Source: Ampullaceana balthica
Lineage: Eukaryota > Mollusca > Gastropoda > Lymnaeidae
Assembly (NCBI GenBank): GCA_944989445.1
Contig: CALYLW010001187.1
Coordinates: forward strand, 36,001-100,000
Reading direction: 5' to 3'
Length of the DNA stretch: 64,000 bases
In this document: positions 1 to 11,285 of the stretch, piece by piece
Numbering within the stretch: the stretch's first letter is position 1
Layout of the letters: every line of letters begins with the position of its first letter
Position numbers and translations under genes: made by a program
The notes under the pieces: model-generated
The model's database searches: none
The model's input: only the letters and a program-made list of their open reading frames with translations
What the model was told of the DNA's origin: nothing

Positions 1-210
1 GTGACAGTTGGAGGGGGGAATTAAAAATTGTTAAATGTAGCGTGACGTACTTTATGGTCGGCCCCAAACGGCGGTGGCATGGAATTTTGCTACACATTCC
101 ACTCACTTGCTAACAGGGCCTGTTTGCTCTTATAAGAACGTAAGACGCATGCATTTCTGCACAGGAGTGTGTCTGTAATGTTTAAAACAATGTACTTGAG
201 CAGACAAATT
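1..210 (+). repeat. SINE-like repeat in intron 6 of F-box copy A
   Basis: A degenerate SINE body and tail, ending near a GTAAGACGCATGCATTTCTG motif. The same tail (GTAAGACGCAAGAATTTCTG) sits at about 21150-21190 in intron 6 of copy B. In both genes it lies some 300-400 bases before exon 7 and is followed by related sequence. I infer that it was inserted before A and B duplicated. The left part is cut by the window edge. Confidence 0.5.
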
Positions 211-486
211 AGTATGTCTCACGTAGACATTTTGATGAATTTTGTTTAGATTGTCTGGTTATCTTTAAATCAGGGATTTATTAAAGAATTGATTTTAATA
301 TTTTAAAATATTTAATACATTTCTTGATAACGCGGCATTCTTCAAAACTTGTTTGAATTCCCTTCTATTTCTGTTGCAAATTTCTTTGTTATATGAAAGG
401 TAGGCTATAAAGTAAATTGTGAGACGAACACATGTTCCACAAAAATCCCTACTAAATCTTGTCAATTCGAGTATTTCTTGTTTTAG

Positions 487-617
487 ATGGTCAATTTACT
501 TTCTCATTTGAGAAACTACAAGAAAACTATCAAACATCTTTTCGTCAAGATAAATGGGAAATATGAATTTCTTGATTCTACAGCCGTACAGAATATACTG
601 TCACCCTGCACAAAACT
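487..617 (+). CDS. F-box/LRR-like paralog A, penultimate exon (exon 7) only
   Basis: This open segment of 131 nt follows a pyrimidine-rich acceptor ending TTTTAG and encodes MVNLLSHLRNYKKTIKHLFV, then KINGKYEFLDSTAVQNI, LSPCTKL. It matches exon 7 of copy B (21575-21705) in length, phase and most residues (MIILLTHMNNYKNTIKHLFV; SPCIKL). Earlier exons lie left of the window. The intron after it would start GCAAGT, where B, C and D have GTAAGT, so it is either a GC-AG intron or a damaged site. The following 700 bases match intron 7 of copy B, but no equivalent of exon 8 was found before the shared 3' flank at 9440. The gene is probably interrupted by repeats and may be a pseudogene. The F-box itself is not visible here; identity rests on the paralogs. 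Confidence 0.7.
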
Positions 618-1330
618 GCAAGTCAGTTCGTATGTGTATGTGACATCTCGATACGAGTGTGCACATCCCAACCCATTTTTACCTCTTGTTCACTCGAGCC
701 GACCCTCAATCTTCTGATGTATGATTTATTAAAATTACTTTGAGAGCATACAACATATTTTGATTATTGATTTGACAGATACACATTACCCAATTCAGTA
801 TGATGGTTGGTAAATCAAGTCTTCGTTGTTTGATCCTCATTTTGAGTTGAAATCGTATAAGTCAATAAACAAAATATAACAGCTCTTTCAAGCACTTAGC
901 GTGGGGGGGGGGAGTGGATGCTAGTTTCATGATGTTAAGGCGCAATGCCAAATGATATTTTGAAGACGCTGAGAAAATATTTGGAGCCTCCATGGCAAGA
1001 TAAGTGGCGTAGGAGTGCAAAGTAAATATAGTTAATTTAACACATCTCTCAGAAAAAAAATATTATTTAAGGACACTTTTTGTAAATTGTAAAATTATTT
1101 GTAATTTTTTTTTAAAAGTTACAATTGTGTTGTCGTTTTTTAAATTCCCAAAGCAGAGCAAGTAAGTTAAAATCCATTTCAAGAATAGACTACAAACAAG
1201 TCAGCAAAATGCAGCAAGATCCTTATCAAGCCAATTGCCCAAAACCAGAGTTCATTAAAATATTTGAAAAATTTGTCTCACAACAAAAATATTTAGTTTT
1301 TAATATTATGTGAAAATCCAATAACTTTAT
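618..1330 (+). other. Intron 7 of copy A, homologous to intron 7 of copy B
   Basis: Non-coding. Blocks such as CAAAATATAACAGCTC (about 870), a GGCG/CGCAATGCCAAAT stretch (about 940) and CAAGTCAGCAAAAT (about 1198) recur in the same order at 21990-22410. The short open frames here are not coding: they do not persist in copy B. Confidence 0.65.
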
Positions 1331-1503
1331 TCAAAGAGTAGATCTAAGCTGTTTGAGTGCAATTAGTTAAAATAAAAAAAAACTTCAAACACAAATATAA
1401 ATAAATAAATAAAATAAGTAAATCATTTTAATTTTTGAAGTTTAAATAAGCAAGAACCTTTAAAAATTACCTTTATACATAAAATATGTTCATACTTGTG
1501 TAT

Positions 1504-2030
1504 CATTCGTCAAAAATGACGGAAGTTTTCAAAATAAATACACATAAGATTAAAAAATAACGTAATACAGAACTTTCAATTATTTGTTTAATTTGATTCA
1601 TTTATTATCATATTGAACAATTTATGCATAACATTCGAAAAGTGTTATCAAAAATTAAAATATTAGCTAAAACAATGACGTCATATAATATTTTTATACA
1701 AAATCGATCGCAGCGCCACCTAACAGCATTACATCCATACAGACAGCGGGAATCAATATACATAATTAACATACGTAACATGTTTGATAAATACGAATTA
1801 TTAAACTTGCTGAAATGTACACAAAGTATTTCATAATAATTATAAATCCTCAAATCCTATTTTTACATCGTTCCGTTTTCAAAAATAAAAATATAAGCAT
1901 AAAAATGACGTCATATAATATTTTTATACAAAATCGATCGCAGCGCCACCTAACAGCATTACATCCATCCATACATACATACATACAGACAACGGGAATT
2001 ATGTATATTGATGGGATATATATCAATTAA
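1504..2030 (-). repeat. Interspersed repeat R2, with an internal duplication
   Basis: The segment is the reverse complement of much of 52337-53290 and is related to 22950-23645. A unit containing AAAATCGATCGCAGCGCCAC occurs twice (about 1700-1720 and 1930-1950), followed by CATAC-type short repeats and ACGGGAATTATGTATATT. I see no coding potential beyond chance frames. Confidence 0.65.
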
Positions 2031-2045
2031 GGGGCTAGAAATAGT

Positions 2046-4602
2046 ATCTAATATATAAAGCTCAGTTGGTGTTTGTATCTTTGTATCTTTGTATGTTTGT
2101 ATGTTTGTATGTTTCACTTTTCGACTTTCTGTTAGACAATCACGGAAAAAACCAAATGACGGACGGGGACCAAATTTGGCAGGACGGTTCCTTTTACCCT
2201 GAAGGTGGTTTTAAGTTAGTTTTTGTAATTGTCCCTTTTGCCCGAATGCCGTAAATTAAATAATCAGAAAATGCAGAGACAAAGAATAAAAAATTTAACC
2301 TCATTTCTGTATTGAACAAATTTACGCGGACGTTCAAATGCCGTTCAAAGCGAGTTACTTTTGGTGACGTTTTTTTTCCCCAATGCCAATACTTTATTTT
2401 CAGCCGTGCGCATTTGAAAAAATATTATAATGTCTAATTACGGTGCGCACATTTTCGTGTACGCTTCATAATTTGAGCTGTGTAGTACAAAGAATTGTCA
2501 TTTTCTTTACTGTTACTTTCTATATATTAGATAGACACGTAAACATATTTAATTACAACTGCCACACGATGCATTAGATTTAATTGTTTACACGTTTAAA
2601 TTTAATTGCGAATTTGTTTTAATTATTTTCTGTTCCATAACTCGACATTTAATGAAAAACCTATTTATGTAATAATTGTGTCAGTATTTTTTTCAAGGCT
2701 TCATTTTTAGCGGTGCACGTTTTAAAATCTTTTATCGCCTGATTACTGTGCGCACATTTTCGTGTACGCATCTTAAATTTAGCTGTGTCCTATTAATATA
2801 ACATTTATATTTTGTTTGTCTTTTACATAAGCTGTTGTCTTTTACATAACCTATACACTTATACTATTTAAACTTAGGCTACCGGACTTATTAACATAAG
2901 TAGATTAAACTAAATAAAGTGATCCTGAAAACGCTTAATTATTTTGTATTGCGAATTGAATATGTTATGTTCATTCCTTTGATGATGGATTAACATAGGC
3001 CATTTTTAAAATCGATTATTGTGATGGTTTCACATGCATTTTTAACATAAAATTGATTTGTTTTGTTTGTTTTTTTTAAAATTAGGAATATAGCCTAATT
3101 TTTTTATTTATCTTTATTATCTTTATCTCATAGACGCTGTTGCAAATATTGTATTAATTACAATTGTGTTACATTGCAGTGTCGTAAATATATAAGAGCT
3201 TTTTTAGTGACGACAGTGGCAGAGATCTTTTGGAAAAATGTCAACAAAGCAGTGGCCTTTTTTTAATGGATACAAACAAACAAACATAAAAATATCAACT
3301 GAGCTTTATATATTACATATGCGTTTAAATTATTTTATTTCAATTATTTTCACGATGCATTGTATTAATATTTTACATGCAATGAATAAAATTGGGATTT
3401 TTTAAAAATTTAATTCATAACTCGACATTTAATTAAAAACCATAGATGTAGCGAGTTTATTTTATGTTGAAAGTGATGGCCTATGTCAAATAAACGTACA
3501 CTTTAAAACTGTTTACTTAAGCTTTATATACACTATACATTATAAACTTTCGCTACCGAACGTATTAACAAAAGTTGACTAAATTTAATGAAGTGATCCT
3601 GAAAACGCTTAATTAATATGAATTGCGAATTGAATATGTTTTTATGTTCATTCCTTTGTATTCAGAATAGCATAGGCCATTTCTAAAATTGCCTTTTAAT
3701 CATTTTTAAGATGCGCTTATTAACAGACGGTTGAATCTTTTTTTTTAATGTATTTTATTTTTCAGATATAAAATCTGGTGTGTGTGTGTGCATTGAATAT
3801 AATTTACAAAATATGATGCCTTATCCGAAATAGGGAACAAAAAAAAAGATTCCTTTTTGAAATTATACACATTGCTTATAAACCGTAAATATAAATCGTA
3901 AAATATAGAGACATAAAAATGTTAAATATTATTTCCCTGTTTAGACAATTATGAATACGTCAAAATGAAGAGTTATTTTGGTCCAGTACATTTACTTTAT
4001 AACAAGACTTTATTTTATGCGGCCAGCTTTCTATATGTCTAAATATGGTGTGCACATTTTTTTATATCATTTTAATACGACCGTTTTTTTTTAAAATAGT
4101 ATTTTAGAAAGTACATTTATAATTTTGTTTATTTGCGCTATGAGTCAATTTAGCTTTTGCCTTTTAAAGGGATAGTGCCACATGTTCTTTATCTCATAGA
4201 CGTGGTTACAAATATTATATAACTTACAATTGTGATACGATGCAGTTTCGTAATTATATATTAAATTTTTGAGTGACGAGGGTGGTAGAGCTCTTTCGGA
4301 AAACATATAAGTTATGTTAATTTTGTACAAGTGGGAATGAAATTGTAAATTTAGTTATTATGGTCGGCAAGAATCATTATTTAATAAGTCATATCTTTTG
4401 AATAGTAAGGTTATGTTAAAAGGCACTGCATTAAGTGAAAACAACTCACGCGGTAAAATGGCATATCTCTGTTTCTCATAAGATTTTAACTAAATAGTTG
4501 AATCTGAAATTTAAACTTGGCAAATAAAAATTGTAATAACCATCACCTAATACTTGGATAAAGGGTCAGTACACTCCCGCTACAAAGTGCGGGTATATTC
4601 AA

Positions 4603-4643
<41 letters not shown>

Positions 4644-5075
4644 AATATGTTTGTGTGTGTATGGATGTCCTTTATAGCTGTCTAAACCATTCACCCGATC
4701 GTCATGAAACTTTTCAAGACTGTTGAGTATGCTCCCGGGATGGTAACTATCACTTTTTTCCAAATTTAACACTCATGGGGCGCCGGGGGCCCATATCGTC
4801 ATGTTTTGCTTATACGAGCTATATACAAATTAGTTTAAGCTTTAGCTACTGTGTAAATTATTGGATCTTAACAAAATGGGTATATGACAACTTGATAGCC
4901 AATATTAAAATACTATAGGGCACTAATATTCATTCCTTTGGGCCTGGGGGCCCAAAAATTCACATTTTTTAAGCGTTTAAGATTTTATTCACCATTCAGT
5001 CATTAACAATCTTGACAAATTATGACACATGTATCAATTATTATACTAATTGAAATGAACAGATGTTTTGAACTT
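2046..5075 (+). repeat. 3-kb interspersed repeat, copy 1
   Basis: The segment begins TCTAATATATAAAGCTCA, has a (TTTGTATG)n-like run, then CACTTTTCGACTTTCTG. It matches 38617-41577 almost base for base, with small indels: the second copy lacks about 40 bases near 2640 and about 29 near 3205. It includes an (AT)n run at about 4605-4640 and ends where the two copies part after GAACAGATGTTTTGAACT. It has no long ORF. The TC start next to an AT-rich TATATAAAGC block recalls Helitron-like (Helentron) non-autonomous elements, but I cannot see a diagnostic 3' hairpin, so the class is a guess. Confidence 0.75.
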
Positions 5076-6050
5076 TATATCTTGCCCAGAATGGGCCCTG
5101 GGACCCTTAATGTCGTTTTTATCGTATATGAGCTATATAAAAAATAGTTTCTACGTTAGCTACTTAGTAAATGAATAGATCTTCACCAAACTTTGCACAC
5201 AAAAACTTGGTAGCCTATATTAAAATACTATTGACACTGCACTTCTAATGCCAATATCTTCGTGGCCGGGGCCCCAAATATCTTTTTTCGTATATGTTTA
5301 AGATATTTTTCCTATTTACTTTTTAAAGAGCTTGAGAAATATAGCCACAATAAAAATGAACAGGTTTTTGAAATTGACCTCTTGCACCGAATGGGCCAGG
5401 GCCCCTTAATGCTATTTTCCCCCTATTGTAGGTATATAAAAAGTAGTTTAAGATTTAGATATTGAGAAAAAAACTGGATTTTGACAAAACTTAGAATATA
5501 AAAACTTAAGAGCCTATATTACTATAGGGCACTGGACTCTTAATTTCCATTCCTTCGAAAAAGTCTTTTTACTGAACTTTAATCATTGTATTCCCTATTC
5601 AATTTTACACGATATTGAGGAATATATATTGAGTACAATAGATAAAAACAACATTAAGGGCCCTAGGGCCCATTCTGGGCAAGATATAAAGTTCAAAACA
5701 CCTGTTAATTTCATTTGTATAATAATGGATACATGTGTCATTATTTGTCAAGATTGTTAATGACTGAATAGTGAATAAAATCTTAAACGTTTAAGAAATG
5801 AGTACAATGGCAATAAAAAAAAATTATAATATCACTCATTTTGGGGCCGGGGCCCTTAATATCGTTTCTTCTTTTGTACGCTATTTAATTATTTATTTAT
5901 TTATCCGTTTGCTATGAAACTTGGATTTTTTTCACACTTCCACGAAGATTTCTTCAGAATTATTTTTAAACATACCACTCATTGGTTTCTTTAAATTTAT
6001 TCATTTTTACTTTGATCGTTGCAACGCACGACCGGTCTACTAGTAGTAAA
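4660..6050. repeat. GGGCCC-rich repeat R3 with ~300-bp tandem and inverted units
   Basis: Units containing GGCCC/GGGCCC cores alternate with a TATACGAGCTATATA-like segment at about 4810, 5125 and 5425, a spacing of about 300-315 bases. The part at about 5640-5790 is the reverse complement of about 4960-5110, forming a large inverted repeat. One end carries TAGCTGTCTAAACCATTC near 4676. The other reads ACGCACGACCGGTCTACTAG near 6027. Related copies lie at 41160-41577, 42480-43480, 45720-46060, 61195-61300, 62250-63170 and 63480-64000. The family is unassigned. Confidence 0.6.
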
Positions 6051-6149
6051 TAAATTCCAGAAAAGTCCTAGAAATATTTTTGTTAAAGTCAATACTTTGA
6101 TTGTTATGTTTTAAATATGTCATTGATAATTTCTGATTTAATAATATGT

Positions 6150-6313
6150 GTGTACCAGATTTCGGCTCCGTCTCCACAACGCGGAATCCGGTCATTTTTA
6201 CAAATTTGGCTCTGGCTTCGGCTCCAGCCGGATTTCAGTTTATAAATCCGGCCGAATCCGGCTCCGGCTCCAGCCGCATTTCAAAAATTAGAATCCGGTA
6301 CACCCCTATCTAA
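6150..6313 (-). mobile_element. Terminal piece of a hAT-like element rich in CCGG/CCGGATT
   Basis: The segment has many ATCCGG, CCGGCTCCGG and GGCCGAATCCGG motifs and ends AATCCGGTACACCCCTA. Its reverse complement starts TAGGGGTGTACCGGATT, like the starts at 8548 and 38060 (AGGGGTGCACCGGATTT). Subterminal CCGG repeats next to a TAGGGGTG terminus are common in hAT-type non-autonomous elements. No target duplication was found. Confidence 0.45.
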
Positions 6314-6479
6314 TAACCACATTTTTCTATCTTTATCTCACTAATAAAACTATTTTTACAAATTTAAAAATCTGAGAAAGAAGACTGATTGCTAGAATTA
6401 AGTAGGGTGCATCTGAGGGGAAATATACACATTGTATCATTTACAGAAAAATGCTGACAAGCTAAAAATTTCAAAGGAA

Positions 6480-7405
6480 ATAAACAGTGTATTGATTTAT
6501 GTCGTCAAACTTATTTATCCCATCAAAGCACACGCCCTTAAACCACAACTGTTGGAGCAGCTTTGTGAGAAGATGGAAGCAGAGCATATATGTCTTCTCT
6601 TATAAACAGAAATAAGATGGTTTTCCAGTATAAAATAGCTAAACAGAGTATTAGAATAACAAGAGTTTTGCAAAAATTTATCACAGAAAAGAATTCACCG
6701 CTGGCAGCACATTTCAGTGACAAGGTATGGGTTGTAAAACTGGTTTACGTGTGCGATATAATCATTCTCCTAAATGATTTAAATATGTTCCTTCACTTAA
6801 GACCAACAAAAAAATTGGATCCGTGATCAATTTGTCAACAAACCATGGGAATCAAGTTTGTCTTTTCATGATGAGGACCAACCCAAGGAGATTGCTAATG
6901 AAAGTGGTCTTTTAACTACTTTCTAGACAGCAACTCTGCTAGTCTTCCGGATTAAATCATTATGCAATATCCTGGGATTGCCAATATGGCAATTGAATCA
7001 CTACTGCCATTTTGTACATCCCGTTTAAAGCGCAGTTTTCGGCAGTGCAAGCAACCAAAAAAGCACAGACAAATAAACTGAATATGGACAAGATATTTCG
7101 GGTGTCATTGCATATTTTATTCATAGATGATACCGTCTCGTTGCACAGGAACAAGCTGAAGGTTCTCATCGACTTAACGTTCTAGAAATTTAAAATGCTA
7201 CATCTCTTTATCATCACGTTAAGGCGTAACATATTTGTATATTTAAGGCATGCATACATACAACTTAATTAACATAATTAAATCAAAACAATATAACATA
7301 AAAACACTCAACGTCCATTCCCACCTTTCCCGGCAACTCAGCGCGCCGCGTTAAAATTATGAACCTTTTCCAGTCTTCCGCAATAAAAAGTTTGGAGACC
7401 ACTGG
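6480..7405 (+). pseudogene. Decayed hAT transposase (ZBED/FAM200-like) with right terminal repeat
   Basis: Frames broken by stops and shifts encode pieces typical of ZBED-type hAT transposases: QLCEKMEAEHICLLL, then NSPLAAHFSDKVWVVKLVYV with DIIILLNDLNMFLH, and near 7030-7170 a C-terminal piece FSAVQATKKAQTNKLNMDKI. In the family these match the region around HFSD-W-KLAYLADIF-LN-LN and the final K-RN-LNVE stretch. The element ends with AAAAAGTTTGGAGACCACTG (7386-7405). Its reverse complement CAGTGGTCTCCAAACTTTTT is a typical hAT terminus. The left end was not found. It is non-functional. Confidence 0.65.
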
Positions 7406-7549
7406 CTTGACTTACCATTTAAATCACATTGAGAATGGTTAATGTGTACTTCGTTTGTAGGTAACGGTAATAGCACTAAAGTGGAAACATTTAGTTTAAA
7501 TAAAAATACTTTTAAAAAATCTTTTTTTAAAGGCCAGATCAGCTCAATC

Positions 7550-7870
7550 CGTCAATACTTAACAGTTAGTGCTACAAAACTCTAGTCTGTGCTCTTGTTC
7601 TGGCTCGTATTGATTATTGCAACGCTCTTCTGTCAGGGTCGCCACAAAAATGCATTGAAAAACTATAGAAAGTTCAAAATTCAGCTGCCAGACTGCCCTT
7701 AAGACAAAAAACATGACCATGTTACTCCACTACTTTACTCACTTCATTGGCTACCTATACAGGACCGAATTGATTACAAACTGGCCGTTCTCTGTCACAA
7801 CTTCTTTTCGGACTCATGCCCTTCCTATCTTACTGAACTTTTGTCGGGAGTAAATGATCTAATGACTCAA
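7550..7870 (+). pseudogene. Non-LTR retrotransposon fragment (CR1/L2-like), C-terminal part of RT
   Basis: Broken + strand frames read LVLARIDYCNALLSGSPQKC, then KVQNSAARL, and in another frame LHWLPIQDRIDYKLAVLCHN. These are standard post-catalytic motifs of CR1/L2-group reverse transcriptases. The catalytic FADD box is absent, so only a fragment remains. It abuts an oppositely oriented upstream fragment at 7922-8296. Confidence 0.6.
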
Positions 7871-7921
7871 CCACTGGTTGTGTGGGAATGGGACGAAGAG
7901 TACAGGACGTTGGTTTCGATT

Positions 7922-8296
7922 TTAGAATAATACTTTTGACTTCATTTCTTTAACAGGCTGGAACATGTCAAAGCTTGACCTCACAGCAAAAGAAGGAGAT
8001 AAATTATGTGGTGGTAACACCGTTCTGTCAAGCTCATCACGAATTTTAGAAATTTTGTTGATAAAAAAGTTACAAATTATATCTGGTTGTTGATGCAAGG
8101 GATATACAGAGGGAAGGACCACAGCCTTACCACTCCCTCTGATGTTATTACATACATTAAATAGCTGCCTACTAGTAATACTTGTAATTGTTTTATTATT
8201 GTAATACAAGGTATTTGCTGGATGTACAATATTAATAACACGTCGCTTGGCAGCGGAATAAATTTGCTTATAGACGACAAGTCTCGACTTCAACAA
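7922..8296 (-). pseudogene. Non-LTR retrotransposon fragment (CR1/L2-like), EN-RT linker
   Basis: A 124-residue open frame on the - strand contains AKRRVINIVHPANTLYYNNK, RQLFNVCNNIRGSGKAVVLP and ICNFFINKISKIRDELD. It resembles the linker between endonuclease and reverse transcriptase in CR1/L2 elements, where a short open segment ends with F-FF--KI-KIR. It faces the C-terminal fragment at 7550-7870 and may derive from the same insertion after an inversion. It is not a host gene. Confidence 0.55.
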
Positions 8297-8394
8297 AGTC
8301 TTTTCTGCTATACGTCGATCTCTCTTGGCGCGTCAAAGTTCATCCCTTATTGTTGAATACCATGGAGCTGAGCGTGTTGACTTGACATTGTGGC

Positions 8395-9125
8395 GTGTGA
8401 TTGACCGACGCTAGCCAGGGTTAGTCATGTTTAGAGTTGTTAATTGCGTCTTGTTGTTGTTTTTTTTTCAAACCAATAATCGATTATGTAACTCCGATTT
8501 TAAACCGATTATCGTTTTATAGCTGACTTCATAGAAATTAGGGATGTACCGGATTTCTCCCACGGCTCCGGAAAATCCGGAATCTGGTCATATTTACAAA
8601 CCCGGCTCCGGCAGAAATATGCTTCATAAACCCGGCCAAATCCGGATTACCGGGTTTGCGATAAAAATATATATTAATTAAAGCTTCGGCTTCGCCAGGA
8701 TTTCACTTCATAAACCCAGTCGAATCAAATTCTATTATCGGTTTGGGAAATTTCAAACCGATATTCGCTTTCATATCCGATTATCGTTTAACAGCCTTAG
8801 TCATGTTGGAAATTTGGGGGGTGGGCAGAAAAAATCATTTTTAAAAATTAAAATGAAAAAAAATTGTTCCCGCTGGGGTTTGATCCCAGGACTTTCCGCG
8901 TGCAAGGCGGACGTGATAACCACTACACTACGAATCATATCTTATTCTGTGAAGGAAAAACGCGACTGAACGGCAAGTGAACGCAAGAAGCTTTGTTGCC
9001 AACCTCCACACCCCTTTTTTATCCCACCACGCGTGCCAACTGTGATTTTTCGACCCCAGCGAGGGTCATCCGTCATGTTCATTTGCACATGGTCTTTTAG
9101 GAGAAATATATATATAGATAAACGA
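8395..9125. repeat. Composite repeat, copy 1 (nested hAT-like termini and tRNA-like piece)
   Basis: Same order of parts as 37915-38605: a GAGGGTTAGTCATG-like start, a T-run, paired ACCGATTATCG motifs, a nested TACCGGATTT element with CCGG repeats, a second pair of CGATTATCG motifs, a tRNA-like piece, and an end with GCGAGGGTCAT then AGGAGAAATATATATA. The inner CCGG part seems to have inserted into the CGATTATCG element. No coding function is seen. Confidence 0.6.
8865..8936 (-). repeat. tRNA-Val-like pseudogene or SINE head
   Basis: The - strand reads GATTCGTAGTGTAGTGGTTA, TCACGTCCGCCTTGCACGCG, then GAAAGTCCTGGGATCAAACC. The D-arm and anticodon arm resemble tRNA-Val, but the loop CTTGCAC would give anticodon TGC. 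The box B (GGGATCAAACC) is degenerate and the acceptor stem pairs poorly. A truncated copy sits in the second composite repeat near 38405-38432, so this is a repeat part rather than a working tRNA. Confidence 0.5.
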
Positions 9126-9164
9126 AACTCCATTTTGGATGTACTGATTACCTTCTACAGGATC

Positions 9165-9305
9165 GGGACTGACATCGATTGGGAAAGTAAAGGCGGCTGG
9201 GCAATATGCTAGCCATAAAATTCCCCATACTCAAAGCCACAAAAAAAACACCTGTGACGCTACTTCACTTGCCCCCATAGACCACAATGGTCTGAAAAAA
9301 GGGGA
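9165..9305 (+). repeat. SINE body fragment
   Basis: The segment contains GGCGGCTGGGCAATATGC and CTACTTCACTTGCCCCCATA, matching the body of the SINE at 13886-14168 (GGCGGCTGGGTAATGCG) and the reverse-oriented one at 56590-56790 (CTACTTCACTTGTCCCATAG). The tRNA-like head is missing. Confidence 0.5.
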
Positions 9306-9439
9306 ATTTACTTATTTGTAACACATATACCTATATTTTGAAAAAACAAACAAGTAATATCATACCGATGTTCGGTTATTTTAATATGACCTCCTTTTGC
9401 TCCCCTTTACTTTGTCTGTCTCGCTACGCTTATGATAAA

Positions 9440-9970
9440 TTCTATTTACATATTTTAGTCATGCACGTTTTTTACATTTTTTTTACTTAACCAGTGATTA
9501 AAATGTAAATCGTTGTGTTTGTGCGTTACATTGTTAGAGTGTTACTTTTTTTTATACATCACTACATTATTACATTGTAACATTGTTTTAGCAAGAGTTT
9601 GAAAACCTAGTCCATGCCAAGTCTGATAGCAGGGTGAATGAAGGATTAGATAAGATTGATGTATTAAAAAAAAAGAAATTAATAAAGAATTTTTTAAAAC
9701 TTCCATCTATGTTTAGGACAAAATGTGGAAGACGTTATATTATGTATACTTTTTCCCCCTGACAGAATGTTCGTGTTTGTTATGTAAGCATATGTATGTC
9801 AGCCAATTAACAAACACTTACAATTTTCAAACACATTTCTTGAATTTTCATGAAGTTGGTTAGATTATTCATTAACGTATAATGGAAAGCATGAATTAAA
9901 AATAAAAAACAAACAAATTTTATTCCTGCAAACGATATATGCATGTGATGCAAAAAAAAATAGAAGGGAA
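9440..9970. repeat. Segmental duplication block shared with the 3' flank of gene B
   Basis: The sequence runs parallel to about 25310-25830. For example, ATTGTTTTAGCAAGAGTTTG here matches ATTGTTTTAGTAAGAGTTTG there, followed by AACCTAGNCCATG and AGNAGGGTGAATN blocks. Since 25310 lies about 1.5 kb past the stop of gene B, I infer this was the 3' flank of copy A, pushed away by insertions. It is non-coding. Confidence 0.6.
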
Positions 9971-11280
9971 CAGGCCTGTCCACGGATACCCGGTGTTACC
10001 GGGTACCCGTTGCCAAGCGATTACCCGGGTAGGTAAAATTACACCCGGGTACCCGTGAAAATTTTACGGGCATGTCAAATTTATTTCAACAACCGTTTGT
10101 ATTGACATTCCCGTAAAATTTTGGCTCGCTAACAATTTATCAAATTACAACTTTTCGTTTGAAATATATACCATGAAATACGTTCAACATGAAAAACCTT
10201 TAAAAAAAATTAAACACGATTTCGACAAACTACAACGTATTTTGATACACATTTTTTCATGAAACATTAAGATTTTGGTTCTTTGATTTGTGTAAGTACG
10301 GAAAATAGAACACCACGCCAATAATAAGGAAGGGCAGGAACTGACAGCATTGACTTTGGCTTTTGCTTTGAAATACGCCGCACAACTTTAAAGTTACCGA
10401 TTTAGACAAGCCAATGCTGTTTATCCAATCCCCCGCCCCACATTCACTCTTTTCTCTTCTCATATTCCCACCATACTTTAAAAAAAAACAACAAAGACCT
10501 GCTTTATTAATCTTTTTTAAAAATTTAATGAATATTTGAATTGTTAAATGCTATTCACTGTAATAACAAAAATCAATGCTGGGGAATGGGTCTACTCAGT
10601 AGGGGTGAGGCCCGGAAATTTTGGTTAATTACAACAGTTGTCAGCTATGAACTAGAAACAACCTACCATGTCATCATACGATTACCGCCTTTTATTTTTA
10701 AAAAACTTGTTTAGCCCCATCCCCCCTAAAAAAACAAATAAACCACTTTGGCAGCCTTCTGCTAATTTGTTTTTACCCCACTGTACTATAGAAGTATTTC
10801 AATGTCTTCGTTTTTACATCTAAATTTGCTTTCCCATACCAAATAGAAGTATAAGGGGCTGTACATAAATGACGTCACACGATTTTGGCCGATTTTTTAC
10901 CCCACGTCACAAGGCTTTGCCCTCCCCCTAAAAGCCATTTTTCTATTTGAAAATCAGCATGTTTCAAATCTTTTTTTTCCATCATTTAAGTATGTTTTTT
11001 GTTTAAGGCTGCACAATAATATCATAACACGCGTGAAGCCCATGTAAAACGTCATTAAATAAATTGTTAGTACCCTTTACTTCAATTTGTGTGTTTTGAT
11101 GTGACGTCACATTTCTTAAACACCCCTTGCCTTTTCACACTTCGTAAAAAATTGTCGAAACCTCCCCCCCCCCTTCCGGGTGCTTGACGTCATATATGGA
11201 CGGCACCGGGTAACCAGGGCACCCGTTCCAAATTTGGACAGGTACCCGGGCAGCCTTTTTCATCAATATTGACAGCCCTC
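9971..11280. mobile_element. Non-autonomous hAT-like element with GGGTACCCG subterminal repeats
   Basis: Ends: CAGGCCTGTC at 9971 and GACAGCCCTC at 11271-11280 (reverse complement GAGGGCTGTC), 8 of 10 matching. Both ends are crowded with GGGTACCCG/CCCGGGTAC motifs. The flanks GAAGGGAA (9963-9970) and GAAGAAAA (11281-11288) match at 6 of 8 positions, fitting an aged 8-bp hAT target duplication. It sits inside the flank shared by copies A and B but is absent from B. The interior has no transposase that I can recognise. Confidence 0.6.
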
Positions 11281-11285
11281 GAAGA

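Noticed and set aside
2066..2254. A 62-codon frame at the start of the 3-kb repeat, with a similar one at 38597-38812
   Set aside because: It comes from the TTTGTATG run and flanking repeat DNA. Its conservation reflects recent duplication of the element, not selection.
8865..8936. A functional tRNA gene
   Set aside because: Acceptor stem mismatches, degenerate box B, and a truncated copy in a dispersed repeat argue against it.
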